A stretch of DNA of 64,000 nucleotides, from positions 1-64,000 of the forward strand of contig CAYSOF010000025.1 of assembly GCA_964432595.1 (NCBI GenBank), in the 5' to 3' direction. A program made the position numbers and the translations under genes. Positions 50,269 through 60,352 of this stretch are shown piece by piece (within the stretch, counting starts at the first letter, position 1; each line of letters opens with the position of its first letter). Source of the DNA: DASYLJ01 sp964432595. GTDB taxonomy: Bacteria > Desulfobacterota > Binatia > DP-6. Under the pieces are notes generated by a model. It was not told the DNA's origin. It saw only the letters and a program-made list of their open reading frames with translations, and did no database searches.

Positions 50269-50282
50269 CAGGTGGGCCGCCC

Positions 50283-53200
50283 ATGAAGCACCTCCGTTGC
50301 GCCGTCCTCCTCATCACGCTCGCGATGGCAGCGCCCGCCTTCGCCGCGCCGCTCGGTCTCGCACGGACCCAGTCGGCGCGGTCGCACGACGTCCTCGCCG
50401 GCGCGCCGCTCGTCGTCACCTGGGTCCTCTCGAACGAGGCGAGCGAGCCCCTCGACGACCCGCTGCTCGTGACGACCCTCGCCGCCGGCGTGACCGTCGA
50501 CGCCGCCGACCCGCCGGCGCGCGTCCGCGGCCGCGAGCTGGCCGTGGCGCTGCCGGCGATCGCGCCCGGGTCGATCGGCACGGTTCGGCTGACGCTGCGC
50601 GTCCCGGCCGGCGGGTCGCTCGTCGACGACGGGGCGCGGGCGTTCGCGAGCCGTGGGACGCGCGCCGTCGAGGCGATCGCCACGCCGACGACGCTCCGCG
50701 CGCTGCTCGGCACCGATCCGGCCTACCTCGCGTCGACGCCGGACGCGCCGACCGAGGACCCGGGGGTGCTGCGGACCATCGCCCGCGTCGGGTGCGCGCC
50801 CGAGGCGCTCTTCGCCGAGGTACGCGACGCCACCACCCACGAGGTCTACGCGGGCGCGCTCCGCGGCGCGCGCGGCGTGCTGCGGACGTCCGCCGGCAAC
50901 GCGCTCGACCGTGCGAGCCTGCTGGTCGCGCTGCTGCGCGCGTGCGGGGTCCCGGCGCGCTGGGCGGCGGGGACGCTCGCCGCCCCGCAGGCGCGCGAGC
51001 TGATCGCCTCCATGTTCGACGGCCTCGCGCCGCGCACGGTGGGCGGGCTCGACCAGGCGACGCAGGCATTCGCCGTCGCCAGCGACCTGAGCGGCTTGCT
51101 GATGGAGCCGCTGAGCTTCCTGCCCGGCGCCGGCACGACGGCGGATCCGACGGACGATCCGCTGCTGCTCGCGCAGGCCGCGCGGCATCACTGGGTGGAG
51201 CACGACGACGGCGGCGGCTTCGCCGCGCTCGATCCGTCGTTCGCGACGGCGGCGCCCGGCGACGTCTTCGCCGCGACGAGCGCCACGTTCGCCGCGGTGC
51301 CGGCGGACGAGCATCACACCGTCCGCGTCGCGCTCGACAGCGAGATCGCGCCGCTCGGCCTCGGCGGCAACTTCCTCCGCATCGCCGACACGCTCGCGAC
51401 CGCGCTCGGCACCCCCGACGAGCGGTACGACCACGTCGGCAACGTGCTCGTCGAGTCGCGCACGGTGCTCGACGCGACGTTCACGTCGGTCGAGCTGGTG
51501 GGGCGGCCGCTGACGCTCGGACAGTTCGTCGCCAGCACGATCATCGGCGGGCTCGGCCTCAGCGCGACGCGCACCGTGTATGCGCCGTGGCTGCAGGTGG
51601 GCGACGATCCCGACCTGGTCCGCGGCGAGGACGTGGAGGAATTCATCTCGACGTTCTCGAGCGACCTGCTGACGGGCATGTTCCTCCGCCTGACGGTCAC
51701 GGCGCCCGACGGTACCGCGACGACGCACCAGCGCGATCTCGTCGACCGCATCGGGTACGCCGCCCGTCGCGAAGGCGGCGCGTCGCCGGTCGCGCTCGAC
51801 GGCGCGCCGGTGCTGACCGACGCCGACGTCACCACCATCGACGTGAACGTCGGCGGCTGGGACCTCGGCGACGGGCTCGCACGCTCGACGGCGACCGGCG
51901 AAGCGCTCGCGGCGCTGCAGCAGGGCCTCGCGGCGTTGCCGGCGGGCACGCCGTCGACGCTGCAGACGTCCGCGATCACGACGCTCGGCCGCAGATACGC
52001 GGTCGCGGTCACGCGCTATCTCGCGGACGCGCAGATCGGCGCGTCGCACGGGCGCGCGGTGCTGCTCGGCCGCGCGCTCGGCGTGCGCGGCTACGCCGAT
52101 TCGCCGCGGCTGACGCTCGCGCAGGCGCGCAGCCGGACGCTCGACGGCACGCCGCGTACGACGCTCTCGCTCGACCTGCGCAAGCGGGACGGCGCGGCGA
52201 TCCCCGCGCCCGGCCGGTCGGTCGAGGCGCCGCGCTTCTACGAGGCGGCGCGCGGTCTGGCCGACGCCCACGTGGAAGGGCTCGTCGCGGCCTCGTTCGG
52301 CGCGACGGCGCCGGTGTCCTTCGAGCGCTTCGTCGACGCGGTCGCCGCGTCGGGCGGCACGTTCGCGTCCATCGAATCGACGAATGCCGGCGACGTCCCG
52401 GGGCTCGCCCTGCCGGCGAACGCGCGTGCGCGCATCGGCAGCGCGGTCGCGCGCGGCGCGGCGGTTCTGGCGCCGCTGGCGCCCGCGGTCGTCGACGGCC
52501 GCGAGGTCACCATGTGGATGGAGGTCGATCCCGCCACCGGCGAGATGATCTCGGTCGGCGAGGACGGCGGGCACATCGCGGCCCTCGAGTACGAGGCGCT
52601 CGGCAGCCAGGCGACGTCGGGGATCCTGATCGGATTCATCAAGGGGCTCGATTGCAACGGGTGCAGCCTGACCAGCACCGGCTACCAGCTCGCGCTCGCC
52701 GCGGCGCAGGTGGCGGGCGGCGGCGGCGGCGCCATCGCCGGCGGCATCAGCGGCGCGACGGCCTATGCCGAGCTGCTCGGCGCGAAGCTGCCGCCGTTCA
52801 ACCCGTGGGAGATGTCCGGCTACCTCGTCGGCACCGCCGCGAAGATCCTGATCCAGGTGAGTGGCGCCGTCGTGAAGGCGCTGCAGCGCACCGACCCGCC
52901 GTTGTCGTCGCTCGTGCTCGACGCCGACGTGCTTCTCGACGCGCCGTCCGTCGCCGTCGCCACCATTGCCGCGCCGGCGACGTTCACGGGCGACGGTTTC
53001 GACGTCGCCGTCGACGCGCGCCACCATCGCGCCGGCGGCGCGTCGTTCTACCCGCCCGCCGTGCTCGCGGGGCTCGGCGCCGGCGGCGACGACCCAGCGC
53101 TGAACTTCACGCCGAGCACGTCGCAGTCGCTCTCCGACGACGTGGTGGCGCTCGACGCCACGGCGGGGCAGGTGACGCTCGGCACCGCGACCGTGACCGC

Positions 53201-56200
53201 GCCCGCGAACGTCGGGCTCGTCGGCGTCACCGGGACGTTCGCCGCGGCCGACGGCGGCGCGACGGACACGGTCAGGGCGAGCGGCACGTTCGCCCGCGCG
53301 CTGCATCTGGACGTCGCGCCCGCGCATGGGGCCGCCGCGCGCGACCGCGCGCTCGTCGTGACGCCGAGCCTCCGCAGCGACGCGGACGACGAGTACGACC
53401 TGACCGTCGAGGCGCCGGCGGGCTGGGAGGTCGTCGTCGCCGACGACGGGACGACGACGCTCCTGCCGCCGGCGGGCATCGTGTCCGGCAGCGCCGGCGT
53501 GCGCGTCCACGCGCGTTCGCGCACCGAGCCGGCGCTCGCCGCCGAGGCGACCGTCGTCGTCGACGTCGAGGCGCCGGGCACGCCGCGGCTGCTGCTCGCG
53601 GTCGAGCCCGATCCGACGCACAGCGTGCCGATCGCCGGCACGCTCGTGCCGCTCGCGCAGCGCATCACGCTGACCAACCTCGGCACGACGGCCGACACGT
53701 TCGACCTCGCGGTCGACGGCCTCGCCGCCGGCGACTTCACGCTCGCCGCGACGTCGCCCGTCGTCGGCGCCGGCCAGCGTGCGGTCGTGGGCCTCGCGCT
53801 GCATCCGGGCGGCGCGCTCCAACCGCCGGGCACGCCGATCGCGTTCACGATCGGCGCCGCGGGACGCAGCGGCGGCCTCGCGGCCGACGTCGACGTCACG
53901 GTTCCGTACCCGGCCGTGGTCGGCGTGCGGCCGCGGCTCGAGCCGCTCGCCGCGCGCGCGCTGCCGGGTGACACGCTGCCGGCGACGCTCGTGCTCGAGT
54001 CGACGGGCAACACGGCGTCGACGATGACGCTCGCCGCCACCGTGGCCGGCGGCGTCGACCTCGCCGGGTTGCCGGCCAGCGTGACGCTCGCTCCGGGGGA
54101 GGTGCGCAGCATCGCGCTCGACGTCGCCGTCGCGGCCGATGCGGCCGTCGGTCGCTCTCTCCCGCTCGGCGTCACGGCCGACCTCTGCAACGGCTTCGCA
54201 CGGCCGGCGTGTACCGTGCCGGATCCGAGCGTCCGCTTGGCGTCGATGGGCGTGCTCGTCGGCGTGCCGCAGACGCTGTGCCTGCTCGACGGGACCATCG
54301 CGACGGCGCTCGCCGACCTGCCCGTACCGGCCGTGACGCTGCAGCGGCTCGGGCTCGCGCTGTCGCGGCTGGCGCTCGCGCCCGACGACGCGGCGCTGCG
54401 CAACGAGATCATCGCCGCGACGAACGCGACGACGGCATTCCTGCACGAGAGCGGCCTCACCGATCGCGCCAACGCGTTGCGCGACCTGATGCTGCCGGTC
54501 GAGGCCGGCGATCCGGCGGCCATCGCGGCCACGCTCGACGACCTGTGCACCGCGCTCGCCGGCCTGCCGTCGGAGCTGGAGACCGCGGCGCAGCGCCTGG
54601 CGCACGGCTTCACCGCGCGGCTCCTCCCGTCGAACCGGGTGGTCGCGCCGGGCGAGGACGCGGTCTACCAGCTCGCGATCACGTCCACCGGCACGAAGGC
54701 GACGGCCGTCGACCTGGCCCTGACCGGTCTGCCGGCGGGTGTCACCGCGACGCTCAGCCGCACGCAGGTGACGCTCGCGCCGGGGACGACGGACGACGGC
54801 GTCACGGCGACGCTGCGTGCGGCCACGGCACTACCGTCGGCGGTCGGCTTCGCCGTGCACGGCACCGCGGCCGGCGGCTTCGACGGCGAGGCGCCGGGTG
54901 TCTTCGCCGTGCGCGAGAGCGTCGTCGACGTCGCCGCCGTCACGCCGGCGCCGCGGCTCGCGGAGAGCGCCGGGACGCCGATCGCGATCGTCGCGGTGCT
55001 GGCGAACCGCGCGAACGTCGCGCGCGAGGTCGCCGTCGACCTGCGCGTCGAGGACGAGCGCGGCACCGTCGTGGCGGGGCTGGGGGCGGTGACGACGTCG
55101 CTGGGGACCGGCGCCGCGACGACCGTCGATCTCGGCCCCGTCGACACCACCGCGCTCGCCGACGGCGCGTACACGGCCGTCGTGACGGCGCGCACGTCCG
55201 GCGGCGGTGCCATTCCCGGCCAGCAGGGCCGCGGCACGTTCCTGGTCGGCCTGCCGCTGCAGGCGACCGCGCTGGTCGAGCCGGCGGTCGTGGCGCCGGG
55301 CGACGACGCGGCGGTCGTGAGCCGCGTGCGCGTGAGCGGCCGGCCGCCGCGCCAGCCGGGCACGGGCTTCTTCGATCAGTACGCGCAGTCCGTCGTGGCG
55401 GAGACGGCGGTGACCGACGCGGGCGCCGCGCTCGGCGTGCCGGATCGCGTGCGCGCGGCCGTCGGCGCGGGCGGTACCCTGATCGTCGACCTCGGGCCCG
55501 ACCTGGCGCGTGTCACCGACGGCCCCGGACCGGACCTCGTGGTGTTCGAGCGCGACCGCTGCGCGACGCCGCACGAGGCGGCCTACACGGTGGCGGTCGC
55601 CGACGATCCCGCCGGGCCGTTCGTCGAGCTCGGTACGGCGTCGGGCGAGCGCGAGCCGGGCGACGAGTTCGACCTGCTCGACGGCGGCGTCGCGAGCGCG
55701 CGCTACGTGCGCATCACGAGCGCGGCGGGCGGCATCGAGGTCGACGCGGTGCTGAACGCGCATCCGGCGCGTCCGGGTGGCGTGCAGCTCGAGTACCACC
55801 TGCCGATCGGGTTCCAGAACGGCGTGGCGAACACGCCCGCCATCGGCGACCTCGACCGCGACGGGAATCCCGAGATCGCGTTCAACGTGCAGACCAACTT
55901 CGTCGGCTGCGAGATGATCGTGATCGACGGCGTCACCAAGCAGGAGAAGTTCCGCCTCGACATGCCGGGCCGCACCACGGCGGGCGCCGCGCTCTGCGGC
56001 GAGGCGTCGGGCGTCGCGATGGGCAACCTCGACGACGACCCCGAGGGCGAGATCATGGTGCATGCGCCCACCGACAACGTGAGCGATGTGTTCGTCGCGA
56101 TGAACGCGGACGGCACGGAGCTCTTCCGGAACGTGCTCGCGCAGCGCGGCGTGAACCAGTCGAGCGTCGACCTGGCGAACGTCGACGACGATCCGCAGCC

Positions 56201-59200
56201 CGAGATCCTCTGGCCGGGCGGCTTCCGTCAGGACGACGCGTCGGACGGCTACGACAACGGCCTCTTCGGACAGCCGATCGCGGTCGACCTCGACGGCGAC
56301 GGGACGGCGGAGCTGGTCTCGAACGGCGGCGGCGCGCCGTTCTCGAACGTCACCGCGCGGAAGACCGACGGCACGCTCGTGTGGAACAGCCCGTCGCTCG
56401 CCACCGGCCTCGGCGCCAAGTCGACGCAGCGGCCGGCGGTCGGAGACCTCGACGGCGACGGCCGCCCCGACTTCGCGACGTGGGCCGCGAACCTGCTCGG
56501 CCACACCCAGGGCGTGTTCGCCGTCCGCCACGACGGCACGTTGCTCTGGAGCACGCCGGTGCCGACCGGCCCGCGCCTCTGCAGCGAGCATCCGGACGTG
56601 GCGTGCACGGCGAACACGGATTGTCCGAGCGGCACGTGCAAGCTCTTCGAGACGGCCGGGTCGTCGCCGGCGATCGCCGACGTGAACGGCGACGGTCGTC
56701 CGGAGGTCGTCTACTGGATGCGCGACGTGGGACAGGGCGACCGCGGGTCGATCGTCGCCTTCGCGGGCGCGACCGGCGAGGAGCTCTGGCGCGTCGACGC
56801 GAACGACCCGGGCGGCATCGAGCCGAGCCTGTCGGCCGCCGATCTCGACGGCGACGGCGACGCCGAGGTCCTGTGGAACGGCTCCTGCGACGGCTTCACG
56901 ATCGTCGACGGCGCGGCCGGCGAAGTCGTCTACCGCGATCCGCGCGTGCAATCGGGCTCGGCGCACGATCACCCGGCGGTGGCCGATGCCGACGCGGACG
57001 GCCGGCTCGAAGTCGTCACCGGCGATGCGCAGGGCCTCTACGTGTTCGGCGCCGGCGCCGGCTGGGCGTCGGGACGCCAGGTCTGGAATCAGACGAGCTA
57101 CGGCATCACCAACGTCGGCGACGACCTGACGATTCCCGCGACGCCGCCGCAGCCGTGGCGCTTTCACGGCACGTTCCGGTTCCAGGGCCCGCAGCTCGCC
57201 GATCTCGCGCATGCCGTGGTGGACGTGACGCACGCGCTCGCCGACGGCGTGTCGTTCGACCCGGCGGCGATCGCGCCGCCGGCGGCGAACGTCGCCGGGC
57301 GGACCGTCGCGTGGCAGGCCGAGCTGCCGGTGACCATCGGCGCGGCGTTCGACGTGCCGGCGACGGTGCCGGCGCTGGCGCCGGGCGAGACGCGCACGGT
57401 GAGCACCGGTGGCAGCGTCGACGCGGAGCTGACGCTGCCCGACGGCTCCACCGTCCAGGTGACCATTCCGCTCGGTCCGGCGACCGTGTCGGCGCCGCAC
57501 GTGATCGGCGTCGCGCCCGCGTCGCAGACCACGGACGCCGGCGCGCCGGCGACGTTCCTCGTCACCCTGACGAATCCGCGCCCGGTGCCCGAGACGTTCG
57601 CGCTGTCGGTCCTCGGGATCGAGCCCGCGTTCGTCGCGCTGCCGCCGGCCGCGACGCTCGATCCGGGCGCGTCGGTCGTGCTGCCCGTCGTCGTGACGAT
57701 GCCGGTGGAGTCGCCCGGCGGGACGCTCGACTTCGCGCTGGGCGTCACGGGCGACGCCGGCACCGTCGACGATGCCGGTGTGCAGCTCGTCGTGAACGCG
57801 GTGGCGCCGCCGATCGTGCCGGGCGGCATCCGCGTGGCGGTGGTGCCGGCGACGGTGACGATGGGCCGCGGCGGGACGGCGGTGCTCGACGTCCTGGTGT
57901 CGAGCGGGCTGCCGGACGCGACGACCGTCGTGTTGTCCGCGGCGGCGGACGACCTCGCCGCGGCGACGTCGGACCTGACGCTCGAGGTGCCGCCGGGCGG
58001 CGTGACGGCGACACGCGTCGTGGTGGATGCCGCCGGTGCCGCCGCCGGCGATCGCGTGCTCGCCGTGACGGCGGCGGCCGACGGCGCGCCGCACGTGACC
58101 GACACCGGGACGGCGACGGTCACGGTGAGCGATCGCGGCGTGCAAGTGCAGCTCTCGCCCGACGCGGCGGCGACGGCGAGCGACGGCTCCGTCGTGCTCG
58201 ACGCCGTCGTCACCAATACCGGGGCGACGACCGACACGTTCGACCTCGCCGCGGGCGGCCCGCTGGGCGCGTTCGCGGCGCTGGGCGCGACGGCGGTGAC
58301 GCTCGACGCGGGTGCGGCGACGACCGTGCCGGTGACGCTCGCCGGCCTCGACGTGTTCCTGCAGCAGCGGAGCTTCGTGCTGCTGACGGCGACCGCGTCG
58401 ACCGATCCGGCGATCGCCGGCAGCGACGCATCGGCCATCGAGGTGCGCGAGCGGCGCGGCGTCGCGGTCCGCGTGGCGCCGGCGAGCGTGGTGCGCGTCG
58501 GGACGGGGGACGTCGTCCTGGACGTCGCCGTGGAGAACACCGGCAACGCCTGCGACGAGCGCTACGTCGTCGAGGTGACGTCGGCGCCGGCGGGCGTCGT
58601 CGGCGGCATCGTGCCGGCGCGCTTCGTCGTGCCGCCGGGACAGATCGCGAACCTGCGCCTCGACGCGGCGTCGGCGTCGCTCGGCTCCTACGACGTGCAG
58701 GTACGGGTGACGACGGACGGCGCCAACCCCGCGTGCCCGCCGCTGCCGCTGGCGACGGCGGTCGGCACGGTGACGCTGGCGTTCGTCGACGACGGCGCGA
58801 CGTCGACCACGATCGCAACGTCCACGACGACCAGCAGCACGACGACGACCACGCTCGCCGCGATGGACGCGTTCATGACGTACAAGGTGAAGCCGGGCGA
58901 AGGCGCGGCGCGTTTCGTGGCCTTCGGGCCGCTGCCGCTCGCGGACCGGTTCGGCAGCGCGACGTACCGCGTGGTGAAGCCGAAGCAGCTCGCGCTGCCG
59001 GCCGACGTGAACGGCGCGGGCACGATCGATCCCGCGACGCATCTGCTCGAGTACCAGGTGAAGCCAGAGCGCGGCACGCCGTCGTTCGGTGTGCGCCGCG
59101 ACGTCGAGACGTCGACCGCGTGCGGTACGTTGCGGCTCGAGGTGTCGAAGCCGGGCGGGCTGCTTGCGCCGGCGTCGAAGGGTCTCGTCGCGCCGCTACC

Positions 59201-59636
59201 GGTGCCGGCGGAGGCGGACCACGAGCTCGACCACTACCTCTGCTACAAGGCGAAGCCGCAGAAGAAGCTCGCGGACGGCACGCCGTTGCCGAAGCCGACG
59301 AAGGGCCTGCAGCTCGACGTCGCCGACCAGTTCGAGTCGCGGCGCTACGATCTCCGAAAGGTGACCCGGTTCTGCACGCCCGTGACGACGCCGGGGGCGG
59401 CGATCCGTCACGCCGGGCGCGAGCTGGTGTGCTGGCGGGCGAAGCCGGCGGCGCGGCTCATCGCGCAGATGGGCTGCGGTCCGGCGGTGGCCGGTGACCG
59501 CGGTGCGGCGATCGTGCCGAAGCAGCCGAAGCACCTGCGGCGCGATCCGCTCTATGTCGGCGCGACGCTCGGCAGCGAAGTGTTGGCGTCGGTGAAGGAA
59601 GTGGAGGTCTGCCTGCCAACGGAGGAAGCGCGGTAG
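50283..59636 (+). CDS. Giant secreted mosaic protein (3117 aa): TG-like, Ig/NEW3-like, FG-GAP, YKxKP domains
   Basis: Signal peptide: CAVLLITLAMAAPAFA. Residues ~160-320 resemble a transglutaminase core (ASLLVALLRACGVPARW; HHWVEH; ALDPSF), but the Cys position is Ala207 (AGNALDRAS), so it should lack Cys-protease-type activity. Residues ~785-840 are a Gly-rich hydrophobic stretch. Ig/NEW3-like repeats occupy ~1090-1690 and ~2400-2840. A surface-protein domain with DGPGPDLVVFE lies near 1747. Residues ~1845-2300 hold eight DxDxDG calcium-type FG-GAP motifs (e.g. DLDGDGRPD) ending WNQTSYGITNVGDD. A cysteine patch (CSEHPDVACTANTDCPSGTC) interrupts it. A Thr-rich linker at ~2840-2860 precedes two repeats (YKVKPGEG; YLCYKAKPQ). 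Function unknown; adhesin or scaffold is the best guess. No sortase, T9SS or autotransporter signal was found. Confidence 0.88.
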   Translation: MKHLRCAVLLITLAMAAPAFAAPLGLARTQSARSHDVLAGAPLVVTWVLSNEASEPLDDPLLVTTLAAGVTVDAADPPARVRGRELAVALPAIAPGSIGTVRLTLRVPAGGSLVDDGARAFASRGTRAVEAIATPTTLRALLGTDPAYLASTPDAPTEDPGVLRTIARVGCAPEALFAEVRDATTHEVYAGALRGARGVLRTSAGNALDRASLLVALLRACGVPARWAAGTLAAPQARELIASMFDGLAPRTVGGLDQATQAFAVASDLSGLLMEPLSFLPGAGTTADPTDDPLLLAQAARHHWVEHDDGGGFAALDPSFATAAPGDVFAATSATFAAVPADEHHTVRVALDSEIAPLGLGGNFLRIADTLATALGTPDERYDHVGNVLVESRTVLDATFTSVELVGRPLTLGQFVASTIIGGLGLSATRTVYAPWLQVGDDPDLVRGEDVEEFISTFSSDLLTGMFLRLTVTAPDGTATTHQRDLVDRIGYAARREGGASPVALDGAPVLTDADVTTIDVNVGGWDLGDGLARSTATGEALAALQQGLAALPAGTPSTLQTSAITTLGRRYAVAVTRYLADAQIGASHGRAVLLGRALGVRGYADSPRLTLAQARSRTLDGTPRTTLSLDLRKRDGAAIPAPGRSVEAPRFYEAARGLADAHVEGLVAASFGATAPVSFERFVDAVAASGGTFASIESTNAGDVPGLALPANARARIGSAVARGAAVLAPLAPAVVDGREVTMWMEVDPATGEMISVGEDGGHIAALEYEALGSQATSGILIGFIKGLDCNGCSLTSTGYQLALAAAQVAGGGGGAIAGGISGATAYAELLGAKLPPFNPWEMSGYLVGTAAKILIQVSGAVVKALQRTDPPLSSLVLDADVLLDAPSVAVATIAAPATFTGDGFDVAVDARHHRAGGASFYPPAVLAGLGAGGDDPALNFTPSTSQSLSDDVVALDATAGQVTLGTATVTAPANVGLVGVTGTFAAADGGATDTVRASGTFARALHLDVAPAHGAAARDRALVVTPSLRSDADDEYDLTVEAPAGWEVVVADDGTTTLLPPAGIVSGSAGVRVHARSRTEPALAAEATVVVDVEAPGTPRLLLAVEPDPTHSVPIAGTLVPLAQRITLTNLGTTADTFDLAVDGLAAGDFTLAATSPVVGAGQRAVVGLALHPGGALQPPGTPIAFTIGAAGRSGGLAADVDVTVPYPAVVGVRPRLEPLAARALPGDTLPATLVLESTGNTASTMTLAATVAGGVDLAGLPASVTLAPGEVRSIALDVAVAADAAVGRSLPLGVTADLCNGFARPACTVPDPSVRLASMGVLVGVPQTLCLLDGTIATALADLPVPAVTLQRLGLALSRLALAPDDAALRNEIIAATNATTAFLHESGLTDRANALRDLMLPVEAGDPAAIAATLDDLCTALAGLPSELETAAQRLAHGFTARLLPSNRVVAPGEDAVYQLAITSTGTKATAVDLALTGLPAGVTATLSRTQVTLAPGTTDDGVTATLRAATALPSAVGFAVHGTAAGGFDGEAPGVFAVRESVVDVAAVTPAPRLAESAGTPIAIVAVLANRANVAREVAVDLRVEDERGTVVAGLGAVTTSLGTGAATTVDLGPVDTTALADGAYTAVVTARTSGGGAIPGQQGRGTFLVGLPLQATALVEPAVVAPGDDAAVVSRVRVSGRPPRQPGTGFFDQYAQSVVAETAVTDAGAALGVPDRVRAAVGAGGTLIVDLGPDLARVTDGPGPDLVVFERDRCATPHEAAYTVAVADDPAGPFVELGTASGEREPGDEFDLLDGGVASARYVRITSAAGGIEVDAVLNAHPARPGGVQLEYHLPIGFQNGVANTPAIGDLDRDGNPEIAFNVQTNFVGCEMIVIDGVTKQEKFRLDMPGRTTAGAALCGEASGVAMGNLDDDPEGEIMVHAPTDNVSDVFVAMNADGTELFRNVLAQRGVNQSSVDLANVDDDPQPEILWPGGFRQDDASDGYDNGLFGQPIAVDLDGDGTAELVSNGGGAPFSNVTARKTDGTLVWNSPSLATGLGAKSTQRPAVGDLDGDGRPDFATWAANLLGHTQGVFAVRHDGTLLWSTPVPTGPRLCSEHPDVACTANTDCPSGTCKLFETAGSSPAIADVNGDGRPEVVYWMRDVGQGDRGSIVAFAGATGEELWRVDANDPGGIEPSLSAADLDGDGDAEVLWNGSCDGFTIVDGAAGEVVYRDPRVQSGSAHDHPAVADADADGRLEVVTGDAQGLYVFGAGAGWASGRQVWNQTSYGITNVGDDLTIPATPPQPWRFHGTFRFQGPQLADLAHAVVDVTHALADGVSFDPAAIAPPAANVAGRTVAWQAELPVTIGAAFDVPATVPALAPGETRTVSTGGSVDAELTLPDGSTVQVTIPLGPATVSAPHVIGVAPASQTTDAGAPATFLVTLTNPRPVPETFALSVLGIEPAFVALPPAATLDPGASVVLPVVVTMPVESPGGTLDFALGVTGDAGTVDDAGVQLVVNAVAPPIVPGGIRVAVVPATVTMGRGGTAVLDVLVSSGLPDATTVVLSAAADDLAAATSDLTLEVPPGGVTATRVVVDAAGAAAGDRVLAVTAAADGAPHVTDTGTATVTVSDRGVQVQLSPDAAATASDGSVVLDAVVTNTGATTDTFDLAAGGPLGAFAALGATAVTLDAGAATTVPVTLAGLDVFLQQRSFVLLTATASTDPAIAGSDASAIEVRERRGVAVRVAPASVVRVGTGDVVLDVAVENTGNACDERYVVEVTSAPAGVVGGIVPARFVVPPGQIANLRLDAASASLGSYDVQVRVTTDGANPACPPLPLATAVGTVTLAFVDDGATSTTIATSTTTSSTTTTTLAAMDAFMTYKVKPGEGAARFVAFGPLPLADRFGSATYRVVKPKQLALPADVNGAGTIDPATHLLEYQVKPERGTPSFGVRRDVETSTACGTLRLEVSKPGGLLAPASKGLVAPLPVPAEADHELDHYLCYKAKPQKKLADGTPLPKPTKGLQLDVADQFESRRYDLRKVTRFCTPVTTPGAAIRHAGRELVCWRAKPAARLIAQMGCGPAVAGDRGAAIVPKQPKHLRRDPLYVGATLGSEVLASVKEVEVCLPTEEAR

Positions 59637-59643
59637 ATGCGAT

Positions 59644-59671
59644 CGGCGGGGCGGCTACGGCCGCCCCGCCG
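59644..59671 (+). terminator. Strong hairpin at the 3' end of the giant gene
   Basis: A perfect 12-bp stem (CGGCGGGGCGGC / GCCGCCCCGCCG) closes a TACG loop, an exceptionally stable C(UACG)G tetraloop, seven bases after the stop. No U-tract follows, so it may block exonucleases or act with Rho rather than be a classical terminator. Confidence 0.6.
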
Positions 59672-59792
59672 CGCTCGCTGGCGATGTCGCTCGCGCAGCC
59701 GAGCTCGTGCCTGCCCGCGGCAGCGACCTGTACCTGCCGGCGGGTCGGCCATGATCGCGACCGGCGGGGATCGTTGGTATGCTCCCTCACAC

Positions 59793-59873
59793 ATGGCGAC
59801 GGTCGAGGACATCGCTGCCTTGAGCGCGCGCGAGCGGGCGAGGATCTCGATGGGGCGGGGGGGGCCGCGATGA
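59793..59873 (+). CDS. 26-codon cistron overlapping the nucleotidyltransferase gene
   Basis: ATG at 59793 encodes MATVEDIAALSARERARISM plus six residues. Its stop overlaps the next ATG (ATGA at 59870). The first ~20 residues resemble the start of small addiction-module proteins (LSxxERARI), so it may be the remnant of an antitoxin, or a leader that couples translation. Too short for a firm call. Confidence 0.4.
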   Translation: MATVEDIAALSARERARISMGRGGPR

Positions 59874-60352
59874 CCACACAGCCGGACAAGCTGGGGGCGC
59901 TGGTCGACATCGTGCGCGCGCTCGAGGCGATCGACGTCGCCGACGCACTGGTCGGTGGAGTGGCAGTCGGCATCCGGTCCGGCGTTCCCCGTACCACCCT
60001 CGACACCAACCTGGCCGTGCCGTCGACGGTTGCCCGGCAGCGCGTCGTTCGTGCGCTCGTCGACGCCGGATTCGTTCTGCGCGGCGAGTTCGCACACAGC
60101 ATCAACTTCAGGCACTCGAGCGGCGAGCCGGTGCAGATCGTGATCGATCCCGCGTTCGATCCCATGATCGAACGGGCCGAGCCGGTCGCCATCGGCAACG
60201 AGACCGTCCAGGTCGTGCTCACGACCGATCTGATCGTCATGAAGGAGCGCGCGGCCGCCGATCCGGCTCGGAGGCGAAGCAAGGCGCTGCGTGATCGGGC
60301 CGACGTCGAGCTGCTGCGGGGCGACGTGCCCGACCCGGACGAAGGGTGGTAG
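59870..60352 (+). CDS. Nucleotidyltransferase-fold protein, probably degenerate
   Basis: Protein of 160 residues resembling stand-alone minimal nucleotidyltransferases of the AbiEii/MNT type. GGVAVG at 29-34 is the fold's GG motif. The metal-binding pair should be DxD but reads Asp45-Thr-Asn47 (TTLDTNLAV). The later TTDLIVMKERAA and RDRADVELLRGD motifs are typical of this group. The frame after the TAG stop stays open for 20 more codons (GGVKREIVLLAAAFGVTFDR) to 60415, suggesting premature termination of a longer ancestor. Antitoxin partner is reduced or missing. It converges with the TonB-receptor gene. Confidence 0.7.
   Translation: MTTQPDKLGALVDIVRALEAIDVADALVGGVAVGIRSGVPRTTLDTNLAVPSTVARQRVVRALVDAGFVLRGEFAHSINFRHSSGEPVQIVIDPAFDPMIERAEPVAIGNETVQVVLTTDLIVMKERAAADPARRRSKALRDRADVELLRGDVPDPDEGW

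Noticed and set aside
48606..54605. Minus-strand open frame of 1999 codons and another of 1403 codons at 54831-59042, opposite the porin and giant genes
   Set aside because: They are Arg/Asp/Ala-rich with no recognisable motifs, a known artefact of GC-rich codon bias on the complementary strand. The plus-strand proteins have signal peptides and domains.
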